The notes beneath the pieces were generated by a model. It was not told where the DNA came from. It saw only the letters and a list, made by a program, of their open reading frames with translations, and searched no databases. DNA of 42,605 nucleotides from Actinoplanes sp. TFC3 (GTDB taxonomy: Bacteria; Actinomycetota; Actinomycetes; Mycobacteriales; Micromonosporaceae), in assembly GCF_001553785.1 (NCBI RefSeq), contig NZ_LOJP01000001.1, positions 1,363,999 through 1,406,603 on the forward strand, written 5' to 3'. Positions 8,270 through 17,281 of this stretch are shown here, piece after piece. Numbering within the stretch: position 1 is the stretch's first letter; each line of letters opens with the position of its first letter. Made by a program: the position numbers and the translations under genes.

Positions 8270-8614
8270 TTACTTCGGCTGGATGAGCCAGTTCCAGGCG
8301 CGGCGCAGGCCGTCGGTCAGCGAGGAGTCGTCGCCGGTAGCGTTCTCGCTGGGCTCGGGAAGCTGGGCGGCTGGCTGGGCGATGATCACGGCTCGTTCGT
8401 AGATGCCGTCAACCAGGGTGGCTGCGGCGTACCGGTGGCCGTCCTTGGTCTTGATCACCAGGCCGTTGAAGATCTCGTCCTGGTCGTCGGAGAGCACGTG
8501 CTCCACCGTGCCGACCTTGTCGCCGGCCCGATCGTAGACCGGGGTGTCGTCGCTGAGCACCAGGAACGACTGGGGTGCGCCAAGGTCCTCGGGGGCAGTT
8601 TCTGTGTCAGCCAT
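8270..8614 (-). CDS. PRC-barrel-like domain protein
   Basis: A 114-residue protein. Residues about 17-80 read as a small beta-barrel of the PRC type (FLVLSDDTPVYDRAGDKVG, then VLSDDQDEIFNGLVIKTKDG and RYAAATLVDGIYERAVII). PRC barrels bind partners or RNA and occur in photosynthetic reaction centres and ribosome maturation factors; in actinobacteria many are stand-alone stress-associated proteins. A disordered acidic linker precedes a tryptophan-containing C-terminal helix (RRAWNWLIQPK) that may contact a membrane or partner. The specific role is unknown. Confidence 0.65.
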   Translation of the reverse strand: MADTETAPEDLGAPQSFLVLSDDTPVYDRAGDKVGTVEHVLSDDQDEIFNGLVIKTKDGHRYAAATLVDGIYERAVIIAQPAAQLPEPSENATGDDSSLTDGLRRAWNWLIQPK

Positions 8615-8648
8615 ACGCCGGCACGTACCCCGTGGCCGGAAGCTGTAA

Positions 8649-9086
8649 TCAGCCCCGATCGCCGGGCGGCAGGATGGCGACCTCGCGGTAGAACCGGTCG
8701 ATTGTGCGGACAGTCGACTCGAACTCGTCGAGGCCGAAGGGCTTGGTCACGTACGCGTTGGCCCGGTGCTGGTAGCTGGCCGCGATGTCGAGGGCCGCAC
8801 CCGAGGTGGTCAGTATGACCACGGGGATGCTCTTCAGCTGGTCATCGGTCTTGATCGCGGCCAACGTCTCGCGCCCGTCCATGCGGGGCATGTTGAGGTC
8901 GAGCAGGATGAGGTCGGGGCGGTGGGCGTGCTCGAACGGGGTGTTGCGGCGCAGGTAGTCCAGCGCCTCGCGGCCGTCGGCCACGCGGTTGACCGTCGTG
9001 GAACGCTCCGAGTTCTCGAGCGCCTCCGAGATCATGAAGGCATCGGCATCGTCATCATCGACGACGAGGATCTCGAGAGTTCGCAC
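8649..9086 (-). CDS. Single-domain response regulator (Rcp1/CheY-like)
   Basis: The GTG at 9086 (ribosome-binding site AAGGGGG) gives 145 residues that consist of one receiver domain and no output domain. The acidic pocket (VVDDDDAD), phospho-acceptor Asp63 (LILLDLNMP), the Thr/Ser of ILTTSG and Lys115 (YVTKPF) are all present. The NMPRMDG block and the short C-terminal helix are typical of Rcp1-type regulators that work with phytochrome-like or hybrid histidine kinases. No kinase is adjacent, so the partner is unknown. The gene is divergent from the PBP-deacetylase gene. Confidence 0.9.
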   Translation of the reverse strand: MRTLEILVVDDDDADAFMISEALENSERSTTVNRVADGREALDYLRRNTPFEHAHRPDLILLDLNMPRMDGRETLAAIKTDDQLKSIPVVILTTSGAALDIAASYQHRANAYVTKPFGLDEFESTVRTIDRFYREVAILPPGDRG

Positions 9087-9310
9087 CGTGCCCCCTTGGT
9101 TGCAGTGGCGCAAGCATAGGTGCGGGGGAGGCACACCACCACATGAGGAAGGTATGAATTACGTGAAGATGGGATGAGTGTCATACCGCCACCCTGCAAC
9201 CTGCCAGAAATGCCAGCTCACCACGTACGAAACAATCGTGAGTGAATCGTGGCGCAAAGTAGTCGGGCATCGACTGCCACTAATTGCCGGGTCTCAAACG
9301 TCAACCCTTC

Positions 9311-12151
9311 GTGACAGCGAACGGGGATCAATACCCAACCCGGAAGAAGCCCAAACCGCGCCGGAGGCTGTGGCGCCGGATCGGTGTCCGTCTTCTGGTG
9401 ATTGCGCTCTTCTACGGGGTGACCGGCGCCGCGGCAGCCGAGGCCTACGTGGAGTCCGTGCCGCTGCCGTCCGCCCCGATCGAGCCGCAGGCCTCGACGC
9501 TGTATTTCCGTGACGCCACCACGATCCTGGCGCGCGTCGGCACGGTGGACCACAGCGACGTCCCGCTGTCCGCGATCCCGGTCGAGGTGCGCAAAGCGAT
9601 CCTTGCCGCCGAGGACCGTGACTTCTACAGCCACGGCGGGGTCTCGATGCGCGGCGTGGTCCGGGCGGTGGTGGCCGACGTCAGCGGGGGCCGCCAGGGC
9701 GCCTCGACGATCACCCAGCAATATGCCCGCAACGCCTTCCTCACCCAGGACGTCTCGATGGGCCGCAAGGCCAAGGAGATGGCGCTCTCGGTGCAGTTGG
9801 AACGCAAGTACACGAAGGACCAGATCCTTGAGCGCTACCTCAACACCATCTACTACGGACGCGGCGCGCAGGGAATCGCCGCTGCCGCGCACGCCTATTT
9901 CGGCATCACCCCGCAGCAGCTGACCCCGGCGCAGGGCGCGGTGCTCGCCTCGGTCATCAAGGACCCGTGGGGCTTCGACCCGGCCAACGACGCCACGGCG
10001 GCGCGCAAGCGGTGGAACTGGGTGGTCAAGGCCGAGCGCGACCTCAACTGGCTGCCCGGCGCGCTGGAATACCCCGCGGTCAGCGCGGCCACTGCCAAGA
10101 ACCCGGGCGCCGACGGCATCTTCATCGACCGGGTGGAGCGCGAGCTGGCCCGGCACGGCGTCAACTCGCAGATGCTGCACACCGGCGGGCTGAGGGTGGT
10201 GACCACTCTGGACACCACCGCTCAAAAGGCGGCAGTGCAGCGGATCGCCGCGAAGCTCAAGGACCAGCCGGCCGGGTTGCGCGCCGCGCTGGTCGCGCTC
10301 GACCCTCAGACCGGAGGGGTACGCGCATACTACGGCGGCGCCGAACGCGGCTACTTCGACGACGCCTTAGCCTCGCACCCGGCCGCGTCCACGTTCAAGC
10401 CGATCGTACTGGCCGCCGCGCTGGACAAGGGCATCAGCGCACTGTCCAAGTGGGATGGCCGATCGCCGCGGCTGTTCCCGGGGCGCCTCGGGGTGCCGTT
10501 GAAGAACCACCACAACCTGCAGTGCCCCTACTGCACGCTGCAGACCTCGATGGTCGACTCGCTGAACACGCCGTTCTACGCGGTCACCGAGCAGATCGGC
10601 GTCACCGCGGTCCGCGACATGGCCTGGGAACTGGGCATCAGCCGGAAGTACGGGTCCACGCCGACGCTGGTCGACGTCAAGGGTGACCCGAAGCCGGGCA
10701 AGACGCGCGCCGACATTGCGATTGGGCGTTACGCGGTGACACCCGGCGACCTGGCCTCGGTGTACGCGACGTTCGCGGCTGGTGGCGTACGCCATGACCG
10801 GTTTTTCGTGCAGACGGCCGACGACGCCGGCGGCAAGCGGCTCTACACCGCGGTGCCCAAGTCCACGCCGGTTCTGGACCAGGCGGTGGCCGCCGATGTC
10901 ACTTCGGTGCTCAGCGCGGTGGTCAGCAGCGACAAGTTGGCACCGGGGCGCCCGGCCGCGGGCAAGACCGGCTCGCAGCAGTGGGGCAACACCAAGGAGA
11001 CGCAGGACGCGTGGATGGCCGGGTACACCCCGGACCTGGCGACCACGGTGTGGATCGGCAAGGAGAAGCCGGGCCCGATCCGCGACAAGAACGGCAAGCC
11101 GATCAACGGTGAGACCGTGCCCGCGCGGCTGTGGAGCGACTTCACCCGCGCCGCACTGACCGGCTCGCCCAAGGTGGCGCTGCCCGAGGCGGCGCACGTA
11201 GGCCGCACCGACGTGGGCGATGCCGGGCTGGCCAAGAACATCGCCAAGAAGGGCACTGACGGCCGGCGCGGCGAGAGCATCGGCGAGGGCGGCAAGCCGG
11301 ACGGCGACAGCAAGCTCGGGTTCGGCACGCCGGTGGTGCACACCGCTGGCACCGGCAAGCGGCTGGCGCTGACGTTTGACGACGGGCCATCGTCGTACAC
11401 CCCGCAGGTGCTGGCGATCCTGAAGCAGTACGGGATCAAAGCGACGTTCTGCATGGTGGGCGAGGAGGTCGAGAACTACCCGGCGACCGTGCGCCAGATC
11501 GTCGCCGAGGGACACCAGCTGTGCAATCACTCGTGGGAGCACGACGACCTCGGGCAGATGAGCGCGTCCGCCGCGAAGGCCGACATCCAGCGCACCGATG
11601 CGGCGATTGCGGCGGCGGCTCCGGGGGCGACGATCACGTACTTCCGGGCGCCGTACGGCTCGTGGGGGGCCTCGGCCAAGGAGGGCGCGAAGCTGGGCCA
11701 CACCCCGCTGGGCTGGCTCGTCGACCCGGACGACTGGCTGCTGCCCGGCGCCGGAGTCATCGCCCAGCGCATTGAGGACCAGCTGACCCCGCGGGCGGTG
11801 GTGCTGGTGCACGACGGTGGCGGCGAGCGCGAGCAGACCGTCGAGGCGCTCACGAAGCTGATCCCGAAGCTCAAGCGGGAAGGGTGGACGTTCGACCTGC
11901 CTGAGCGGACCATCGACGCGAAGCCGCAACCCGGGCCGTCGCCGTCGAAGACAACGCCGAGCCCCCCATCGAGCCCGCAGCCGAGTCAGACTCAGCCTGC
12001 CGATCAGACTCAGCCCACCGATCCGCCGAGCGCCGGGCCTGGGACCAGCGGAAGCCCGGACCCGCAGACGAGCAGCAGCTCAACGCCCGAGGGTGTCGAG
12101 CAACCGCAGGATGCCGGGTCCGAGGATGACCACGAAGATGACCGGAAATAG
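9311..12151 (+). CDS. Class A penicillin-binding protein fused to a NodB polysaccharide deacetylase
   Basis: About 946 residues. A basic cytoplasmic tail and one membrane helix (about 24-45) precede a GT51 glycosyltransferase domain with catalytic Glu101 in LAAEDRDFYSHGG, plus GASTITQQYARN and RKAKEMALSVQLERKYTK. The transpeptidase follows with ASTFK (Ser360), SLN and AGKTGSQ. A linker leads to a NodB deacetylase (about 680-870) with TFDDGP (Asp690), NHSWEHDD metal histidines, FRAPYG and VLVHDGG, then a Ser/Pro/Gln-rich tail. It should polymerise and cross-link glycan and may de-N-acetylate it or a related polymer. Start is uncertain: GTG 9311 or TTG 9284, neither with a good ribosome-binding site. 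The last 72 bases overlap tadC on the other strand. Confidence 0.93.
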   Translation: MTANGDQYPTRKKPKPRRRLWRRIGVRLLVIALFYGVTGAAAAEAYVESVPLPSAPIEPQASTLYFRDATTILARVGTVDHSDVPLSAIPVEVRKAILAAEDRDFYSHGGVSMRGVVRAVVADVSGGRQGASTITQQYARNAFLTQDVSMGRKAKEMALSVQLERKYTKDQILERYLNTIYYGRGAQGIAAAAHAYFGITPQQLTPAQGAVLASVIKDPWGFDPANDATAARKRWNWVVKAERDLNWLPGALEYPAVSAATAKNPGADGIFIDRVERELARHGVNSQMLHTGGLRVVTTLDTTAQKAAVQRIAAKLKDQPAGLRAALVALDPQTGGVRAYYGGAERGYFDDALASHPAASTFKPIVLAAALDKGISALSKWDGRSPRLFPGRLGVPLKNHHNLQCPYCTLQTSMVDSLNTPFYAVTEQIGVTAVRDMAWELGISRKYGSTPTLVDVKGDPKPGKTRADIAIGRYAVTPGDLASVYATFAAGGVRHDRFFVQTADDAGGKRLYTAVPKSTPVLDQAVAADVTSVLSAVVSSDKLAPGRPAAGKTGSQQWGNTKETQDAWMAGYTPDLATTVWIGKEKPGPIRDKNGKPINGETVPARLWSDFTRAALTGSPKVALPEAAHVGRTDVGDAGLAKNIAKKGTDGRRGESIGEGGKPDGDSKLGFGTPVVHTAGTGKRLALTFDDGPSSYTPQVLAILKQYGIKATFCMVGEEVENYPATVRQIVAEGHQLCNHSWEHDDLGQMSASAAKADIQRTDAAIAAAAPGATITYFRAPYGSWGASAKEGAKLGHTPLGWLVDPDDWLLPGAGVIAQRIEDQLTPRAVVLVHDGGGEREQTVEALTKLIPKLKREGWTFDLPERTIDAKPQPGPSPSKTTPSPPSSPQPSQTQPADQTQPTDPPSAGPGTSGSPDPQTSSSSTPEGVEQPQDAGSEDDHEDDRK

Positions 12152-13000
12152 GCAGAACAGCACCGGGAAGAGCAGCTTCACGGGCACCTTCTGGGCCAGT
12201 TCCTCGGCCTTCTGACGGCGCTTGGTGCGCTGGTCGCGGGCGTGTTCCCGGAGCACGCCCGCGATCGGCACGCCGAGCTCGCCGGCCTGGATCACCGCCG
12301 TGACAAACGACTGCAGCTCGCGCACGGTGGTGCGGGCGGACAACGAGCGCAGGGCCTCCGTTCGCGAAATGCCGATCTTCATCTCCTGCAGTACCCGGGT
12401 GATCTCGGCGGGCATCGGGCCGGTCAGGTTGGCCGAGACCTGGGCCATCGCGGCGTCCAGGCCCAGCCCGGCTTCCACCCCGATGACCAGCGCGTCCAGC
12501 ACGTCGGGCAGCGACTGACCCAGCTCCCGCTGGCGCTTCGAGCCCAGGTCGTGGATCGCGATGTCGGGCAGGAACAGGCCCAGCACGGCGGCGGACGGCC
12601 CGGACAGCAGCGCCCCTGGTGCCCCGGCGAGCGCAGCCCCGCCGAGCACCCCGGCCAGCCCCATGCCGATCAGTAGCTGGGCGCGGCGGCGCACCACCGT
12701 GTCGAGGGGCCGGTCGATCGGGTTGCCGGCGTAGTCGAGCAGGCGCTCCAGCCGTACCCGGGCGCCCGCCGGCGTGACCGCGCGCCCCAGCCGGTCGAAA
12801 AACGCGAGGGTGGCCGCCCGCAGCCGTTGATCCAGAGCCGGGCCGCGCTCGTCGACGAGCCTGCCGCGGGCCCCGAACATGCCCAGCGTGCGCATCATCC
12901 GCTCGCCCCGGGTGGGCGGCAGTGCGACCGCCAGCACGAACATGCCCACGGACGCGGCCGCGGTCAGCACCGCGACGATCTGGACGACGAGCAGCCCCAT
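12080..13000 (-). CDS. tadC: TadC-like pilus assembly membrane protein (type II secretion F domain)
   Basis: 306 residues with an N-terminal membrane helix, a cytoplasmic region, two helices near 110-150, the GspF-type domain ([38 protein letters not shown]) and a final hydrophobic pair ([20 protein letters not shown]). TadB and TadC are the paired inner-membrane platform proteins of Flp/Tad pili and are turned by the TadA ATPase. Its ATG overlaps the tadB stop by one base. It is the last gene of the operon and its 3' end overlaps the PBP-deacetylase gene. Confidence 0.9.
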   Translation of the reverse strand: MGLLVVQIVAVLTAAASVGMFVLAVALPPTRGERMMRTLGMFGARGRLVDERGPALDQRLRAATLAFFDRLGRAVTPAGARVRLERLLDYAGNPIDRPLDTVVRRRAQLLIGMGLAGVLGGAALAGAPGALLSGPSAAVLGLFLPDIAIHDLGSKRQRELGQSLPDVLDALVIGVEAGLGLDAAMAQVSANLTGPMPAEITRVLQEMKIGISRTEALRSLSARTTVRELQSFVTAVIQAGELGVPIAGVLREHARDQRTKRRQKAEELAQKVPVKLLFPVLFCLFPVIFVVILGPGILRLLDTLGR

Positions 13001-13956
13001 CAGACCTCAACCTTGACCACTCGGCGCAGCCACAGGCCACCCACTACCAGCAGCACCGCCGCGATCCCGAGCATCAGCAGCCCGCGCGGATCGGTGTACA
13101 GGGGCCGGATGTACTCGCGTCGGAACAGCAGCATCCAGGTGCCCAGGATCAGCGGCATGGCCAGCAGGATCCCCGCGGACAGCCGGCCCTCGGCGGACAG
13201 GGTCCGCACGTTGCGCCGCAGGTTCTGCCGGTCGCGCATGGTGTCGGCGGTGGTCTGCAGCACCTCGGACAGGCTGCCACCCACCTCACGCTGCAGCTTG
13301 ATTGCCATGACGAGCCACTGCATGTCGTGGTTGCCGGTGCGCTGCCCGACGCCCTCCAGCGCGTCCTCCAGCTCGGCGCCCAGCCGGGTCTCCGACAACG
13401 CCCGCCGCAGCTCCGCGGGAACCGGGCCGGTGCTGTCACGCACCGCGTTCTCCAAGCCGTGCTGCAGCGTGAAACCCGAGCGCAGCGAGCTGACCACCAT
13501 CTGCAGCGTGTCCGGCAACTCCTCGGCGAAGCGCTGTTTGCGGCGCTCGACCCGGCCCTGCAACAGCGCGTTGGGCAGCAGCAGACCGGCGGCCAGCCCG
13601 GCCGGCACCCCCAGGTACCAGGGCAGAATCAGGCCCAGCACCAGGGCCAGGGCGAGCGCGGCGGCGGCCCTGATAACCAGCCACTCGGCCGGGCGGATGG
13701 GCACGGCTGCCGCGTCCAGCAGGGCGTGGCTGTCAAGCCGGATGATCCGCGCCAGCCACTCGCCGAGCCGGGTCACCTCGGTGCGCAGCAGGACGAGCCA
13801 GCGCCCGTTCTGGATCGGGTTCTGCACGGCGAAGCGGCGCAGCGAGGCGAGGCGGCGCTGGAAGGAGGTACGGCCGAAGAGCGCATCCAGGATGACGTAC
13901 GCGATGAGGAAGACCGCAGCGGTCAGCCCGATCACCGCGAGCGCGAGCCAGATCAC
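13000..13956 (-). CDS. tadB: TadB-like pilus assembly membrane protein
   Basis: 318 residues starting at a GTG that overlaps the tadA stop (GTGA). It has an N-terminal helix, a hydrophobic pair near 95-120, the GspF domain ([42 protein letters not shown]) and two C-terminal helices. This is the platform partner of TadC; the two share ancestry and the same late motif of a glycine-flanked G-x-x-L/I-x-x-V-L. Confidence 0.9.
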   Translation of the reverse strand: MIWLALAVIGLTAAVFLIAYVILDALFGRTSFQRRLASLRRFAVQNPIQNGRWLVLLRTEVTRLGEWLARIIRLDSHALLDAAAVPIRPAEWLVIRAAAALALALVLGLILPWYLGVPAGLAAGLLLPNALLQGRVERRKQRFAEELPDTLQMVVSSLRSGFTLQHGLENAVRDSTGPVPAELRRALSETRLGAELEDALEGVGQRTGNHDMQWLVMAIKLQREVGGSLSEVLQTTADTMRDRQNLRRNVRTLSAEGRLSAGILLAMPLILGTWMLLFRREYIRPLYTDPRGLLMLGIAAVLLVVGGLWLRRVVKVEV

Positions 13957-15347
13957 CGGCGGCCCTTGGTGAACAGCGCGGCCGGCATGGTGACGCCGTA
14001 CACGGCCAAGTCGTCGGCGAAGCGGGGGCGCAGCCCGGTGGGTTCCAGCGTGCCCCGGAACCGTCCGGCGCTGTCCGTACCGGCCTTGAAGTCGAACAGG
14101 AACAGGTCCTGCACGCTGACCACGTCCGACTCCATGCCGACCACCTCGGAGATGTGGGTGATCCGGCGGCTGCCGTCCTTGAGCCGGCTGATCTGCAGGA
14201 TCACGTCGACCGCCGAGGCGATCTGGTCGCGGATCGCGCGCACCGGCAGGTCCATGCCTCCCATCAGCACCATGGTCTCCATCCGGGCGATGGCGTCGCG
14301 GGGTGCGTTGGCGTGCAGGGTGGTCAGCGAGCCGTCGTGCCCGGTGTTCATCGCCTGCAGCATGTCCAGCGCGGCGGCATCGCGCACCTCGCCGACCACG
14401 ATCCGGTCGGGGCGCATCCGCAGCGCGTTGCGCACCAGGTCGCGGGTGCTGATCGAGCCGCGGCCCTCGGAGTTGTTGGGGCGCGACTCCAACCGGACCA
14501 CGTGGTCCTGCCGTAGCTGCAGCTCGGCCGCGTCCTCAACGGTGACGATCCGCTCGTCGTAGGGCACGTACGCGCTGAGCACGTTGAGCATCGTGGTCTT
14601 GCCGGAGCCGGTGCCACCGCTGACCACGATGTTGCGGCGTCCCCGTACACAGGTCTCCAGGAACTCGGCGGTCCGGGCGGTCAGCGTGCCGAAGCGGATC
14701 AGGTCGTCAACGGTCAGCGGCGACGCCGAGAACTTGCGGATGGTCAGCGAGGAGCCGTCCAGAGCCACCGGCGGTACGACGGCGTTGACCCGGCTGCCGT
14801 CGGGCAGGCGCGCGTCGACCATCGGGCTGGCCTCGTCCACCCGCCGGCCCACCCGCGAGCAGATCCGGTCGATGATGCGCCGCAGGTGGGCCTCGTCGTC
14901 GAACTCCACATCGGCGCGTTCGAGCCGGCCGAAGCGCTCCACGAAGATCAGGTCCGGCCCGTTGACCATGACCTCGCTGACCGACGGGTCACGCAGCAGC
15001 GACTCGATCGGCCCGTGCCCGAGCACGTCGTCGGTGACGTCGCGGATGATGCGGGCCTTGTCCGCGCCCGCGAGCGGGGTCTGCTCCCGCGCGATCAGCT
15101 CGGTGAGCGTCTGCCTGACCCGGGCATCCAGGTCGTCCCCGGCCGCGCCGGCCGCGTACAGGGTGGGCCCGAGCTCGTCGGCGAGCTGACGTTGGATGCG
15201 CAGCCGGACCTCGGTGACCGAGTCCCCGGTCTGCATGCCGGCCGCCCGGTAGCGCTCGGTGGTCGCCGACAACGGCCCCTGCTCGGCCGGTTCCGAGGGC
15301 GGGGCCTGCGACTGTGTCCGGGCTGCGATCCGCGCGGAGAGGCTCAT
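13953..15347 (-). CDS. tadA: TadA/CpaF-type pilus assembly ATPase
   Basis: 464 residues. A variable N-terminal region precedes the CpaF core ([20 protein letters not shown]) and the secretion ATPase domain: Walker [10 protein letters not shown] with the lysine at about 250, the Asp box ([12 protein letters not shown]), Walker B ([11 protein letters not shown]) and the His box ([11 protein letters not shown]). It hydrolyses ATP in the cytoplasm to drive pilin polymerisation on the TadBC platform. The start overlaps the cpaE stop by 4 bases (ATGA). Confidence 0.94.
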   Translation of the reverse strand: MSLSARIAARTQSQAPPSEPAEQGPLSATTERYRAAGMQTGDSVTEVRLRIQRQLADELGPTLYAAGAAGDDLDARVRQTLTELIAREQTPLAGADKARIIRDVTDDVLGHGPIESLLRDPSVSEVMVNGPDLIFVERFGRLERADVEFDDEAHLRRIIDRICSRVGRRVDEASPMVDARLPDGSRVNAVVPPVALDGSSLTIRKFSASPLTVDDLIRFGTLTARTAEFLETCVRGRRNIVVSGGTGSGKTTMLNVLSAYVPYDERIVTVEDAAELQLRQDHVVRLESRPNNSEGRGSISTRDLVRNALRMRPDRIVVGEVRDAAALDMLQAMNTGHDGSLTTLHANAPRDAIARMETMVLMGGMDLPVRAIRDQIASAVDVILQISRLKDGSRRITHISEVVGMESDVVSVQDLFLFDFKAGTDSAGRFRGTLEPTGLRPRFADDLAVYGVTMPAALFTKGRR

Positions 15348-16516
15348 TTGCGCCTGCCGAGGGCGAAGATCCGGCGGCGTGACTCGACCGCGCTGGACAC
15401 CCCGGCGCAGCGGTCGGCCAGCTTGCGGATCGCCAGGCTCACCGGGTGCGTCGGGTCCTGCAACACCAGCGGCACGCCCCGGTTGACCGACACGGTGACG
15501 TCGCGCGACGACGGCACGTGCACGGACAGGTACGCGCCGACCGCCTCCTCGACGTCCTCCAGGCTCAGCCCGACCTCGGTGTTGGCCCGGTTGAACACCA
15601 CGAGCCGGCGATCCCGGGCGTACTCGAGCAGGTCGAACATCTCGATGGTCAGCCGCACGCTTTTCAACGTGGGCAGATCCGGGGTCACGATCGGCACGAA
15701 CCAGTCGGTCAGATCCAGCGCCGAGAGCACCTGGTCGGTGACCGCTGGCGGGGTGTCCAGCACGATGTAGTCGTACATGTTGCGGGCCACCTCGATGACC
15801 TCGGAGACCAGCTCCCGGCCGACGTGCTCACCCTCGGCCGGGCTGGAGGGAGCCAGCAGCGCGTCGAAGCCCGGCCGATACGGCGTGATCACCGAGCGCA
15901 GCCCGGCCTCGTCGAGCTTGCCGCCCATCGAGATCGCGTCGGAGATGCTGCGGTTGGGCGGTAGCTGCAGCATGATCGCCACGTCACCGAACTGCAGGGC
16001 CAGGTCGATCAGCAGCACGCGACGGCTGCCATCGGCGCTGAGCGCTGCGGCCAGGTTGGTGGCCACCACGCTCTTGCCGCACCCGCCCTTGCCCGCGAAG
16101 ACCGTCACGACCTTGGCGCGTTGCACCTCGTTCGAGCTGCGCAACGTCGTGCTCAAAGCCTTGGACAGGTCGATCGAGCGCGCCGAGGCGACCCGGATCC
16201 CCTCGGCGTCCAGCTCATCGACCACCTCGCGGACCCCGGCCCGCATCGCCCGCGCCAGCACATCGGGTTCCAGACTGCGGCGCAGGAGCAAAACCCCGAT
16301 CAAGGGCCGTTGCACCCGCTGGTACGCCGTGAAGGTCAGCGCTTCGTCGAGGTCCACGGCCGCGCCGATCATCACCAGCAGCGTCTCGGGGTTGCGCGGC
16401 AGATGGCTTTCCAGCCCGGCCAGGTCGTCGACGATGTCGAAGCCGTACTCGCGGTAGACCGCTCCGGCCGTGCTGCGCCGTTCGGCGTCGGACTCCACAT
16501 AGACGTAGAACGTCAC
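15344..16516 (-). CDS. CpaE/TadZ-type ATPase, pilus localisation factor
   Basis: 390 residues from a GTG that overlaps the cpaB stop (GTGA). Residues 1-125 resemble a divergent receiver-like domain; from 135 on there is a MinD/ParA-type ATPase with the deviant Walker A GKGGCGKS (142-149), VLLIDLALQFGD and DYIVLDTPP. TadZ proteins place the Tad machinery at the pole. A C-terminal basic tail ([11 protein letters not shown]) may bind membrane or a partner. Confidence 0.88.
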   Translation of the reverse strand: MTFYVYVESDAERRSTAGAVYREYGFDIVDDLAGLESHLPRNPETLLVMIGAAVDLDEALTFTAYQRVQRPLIGVLLLRRSLEPDVLARAMRAGVREVVDELDAEGIRVASARSIDLSKALSTTLRSSNEVQRAKVVTVFAGKGGCGKSVVATNLAAALSADGSRRVLLIDLALQFGDVAIMLQLPPNRSISDAISMGGKLDEAGLRSVITPYRPGFDALLAPSSPAEGEHVGRELVSEVIEVARNMYDYIVLDTPPAVTDQVLSALDLTDWFVPIVTPDLPTLKSVRLTIEMFDLLEYARDRRLVVFNRANTEVGLSLEDVEEAVGAYLSVHVPSSRDVTVSVNRGVPLVLQDPTHPVSLAIRKLADRCAGVSSAVESRRRIFALGRRK

Positions 16517-17271
16517 GGCGTCTCCTTCGGCCAGAGCGAGTCGTAGTTCACCGCCGCCGACGGGGTGACCTGGGCGCCTTCGCCGATCAGGCCGAGGTAG
16601 ATCTCGGCGGTCTGCGCGGCGTGCACCAGCCGGGTGGCGTTCTGCTGGTCGACGGCGAGCGTCACGGGATACGACTGCGCCGAGGCGGTGCGGGTCGAGC
16701 GGGTGGGCGTGGGGGCCGGGCGCACGTCGGCGGGCTGGCCGCTGGTGATGCTGATGACCGTGGCCGCCGGGATGAGCACCCGGGTCTGCTGGTCGCTGGC
16801 GCGCGCGTCGCGGGGATAGGTGACGAAAACCGTGACGCGGTCGCCGGCGGTGACCTTCTCGGCGACGCCGGGAGCCATGGAGACCTCCACGCTGATGCCG
16901 AGCTGTTCATCCGGTACGCCCACAGTGCTCGCCGAGTTGCTCACCGAGCTGCTGAACAGCCCCCGCATCACGAGCTGCTGCGGGGCCAGATCGCTGGTCA
17001 GGCGCAACGAATCCAGCGCCGGATCCAAACTCGTCAGGGCACCCTCGGGCACCGTGCCGGCCGGCATGACGACGGTGCGGGCCAGCTTGGCCTTGCGGAT
17101 CTGCGCTGCGGTCGTACCCGCGGGAATTTGCTTGGTGGCCAGCAGCACACTCACCGCCCGCCGCCCGTCCACGGCCCGCTGGTCCACGCCGCGGGTGTAG
17201 AGCAGCATCGATATCCCGCTGAACCCGGCCAGCACCAGCGCGGCCAGCACGATCAGAACCCGGCGTCGCAT
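16513..17271 (-). CDS. CpaB/RcpC-like SAF-domain pilus assembly protein
   Basis: 252 residues from an ATG with GGGGGAA upstream. It has a single N-terminal membrane helix, a SAF domain (TKQIPAGTTAAQIRKAKLAR) and the extracytoplasmic region seen in CpaB proteins (GISVEVSMAPGVAEKVTAGD, VTVFVTYPRD). In Gram-negative Tad systems CpaB works with the outer-membrane secretin; actinobacteria lack that membrane, so here it may act in the wall zone. Confidence 0.85.
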   Translation of the reverse strand: MRRRVLIVLAALVLAGFSGISMLLYTRGVDQRAVDGRRAVSVLLATKQIPAGTTAAQIRKAKLARTVVMPAGTVPEGALTSLDPALDSLRLTSDLAPQQLVMRGLFSSSVSNSASTVGVPDEQLGISVEVSMAPGVAEKVTAGDRVTVFVTYPRDARASDQQTRVLIPAATVISITSGQPADVRPAPTPTRSTRTASAQSYPVTLAVDQQNATRLVHAAQTAEIYLGLIGEGAQVTPSAAVNYDSLWPKETP

Positions 17272-17281
17272 TGTTCCCCCG

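Noticed and set aside
10367..11929. 520-codon minus-strand frame
   Set aside because: Lies fully inside the PBP-deacetylase gene, whose motifs are clear in the other strand; no start signal or domain.
12922..14562. 546-codon plus-strand frame opposite tadB/tadA
   Set aside because: Shadow of the tad genes; low-complexity Gln/Arg/Pro sequence.
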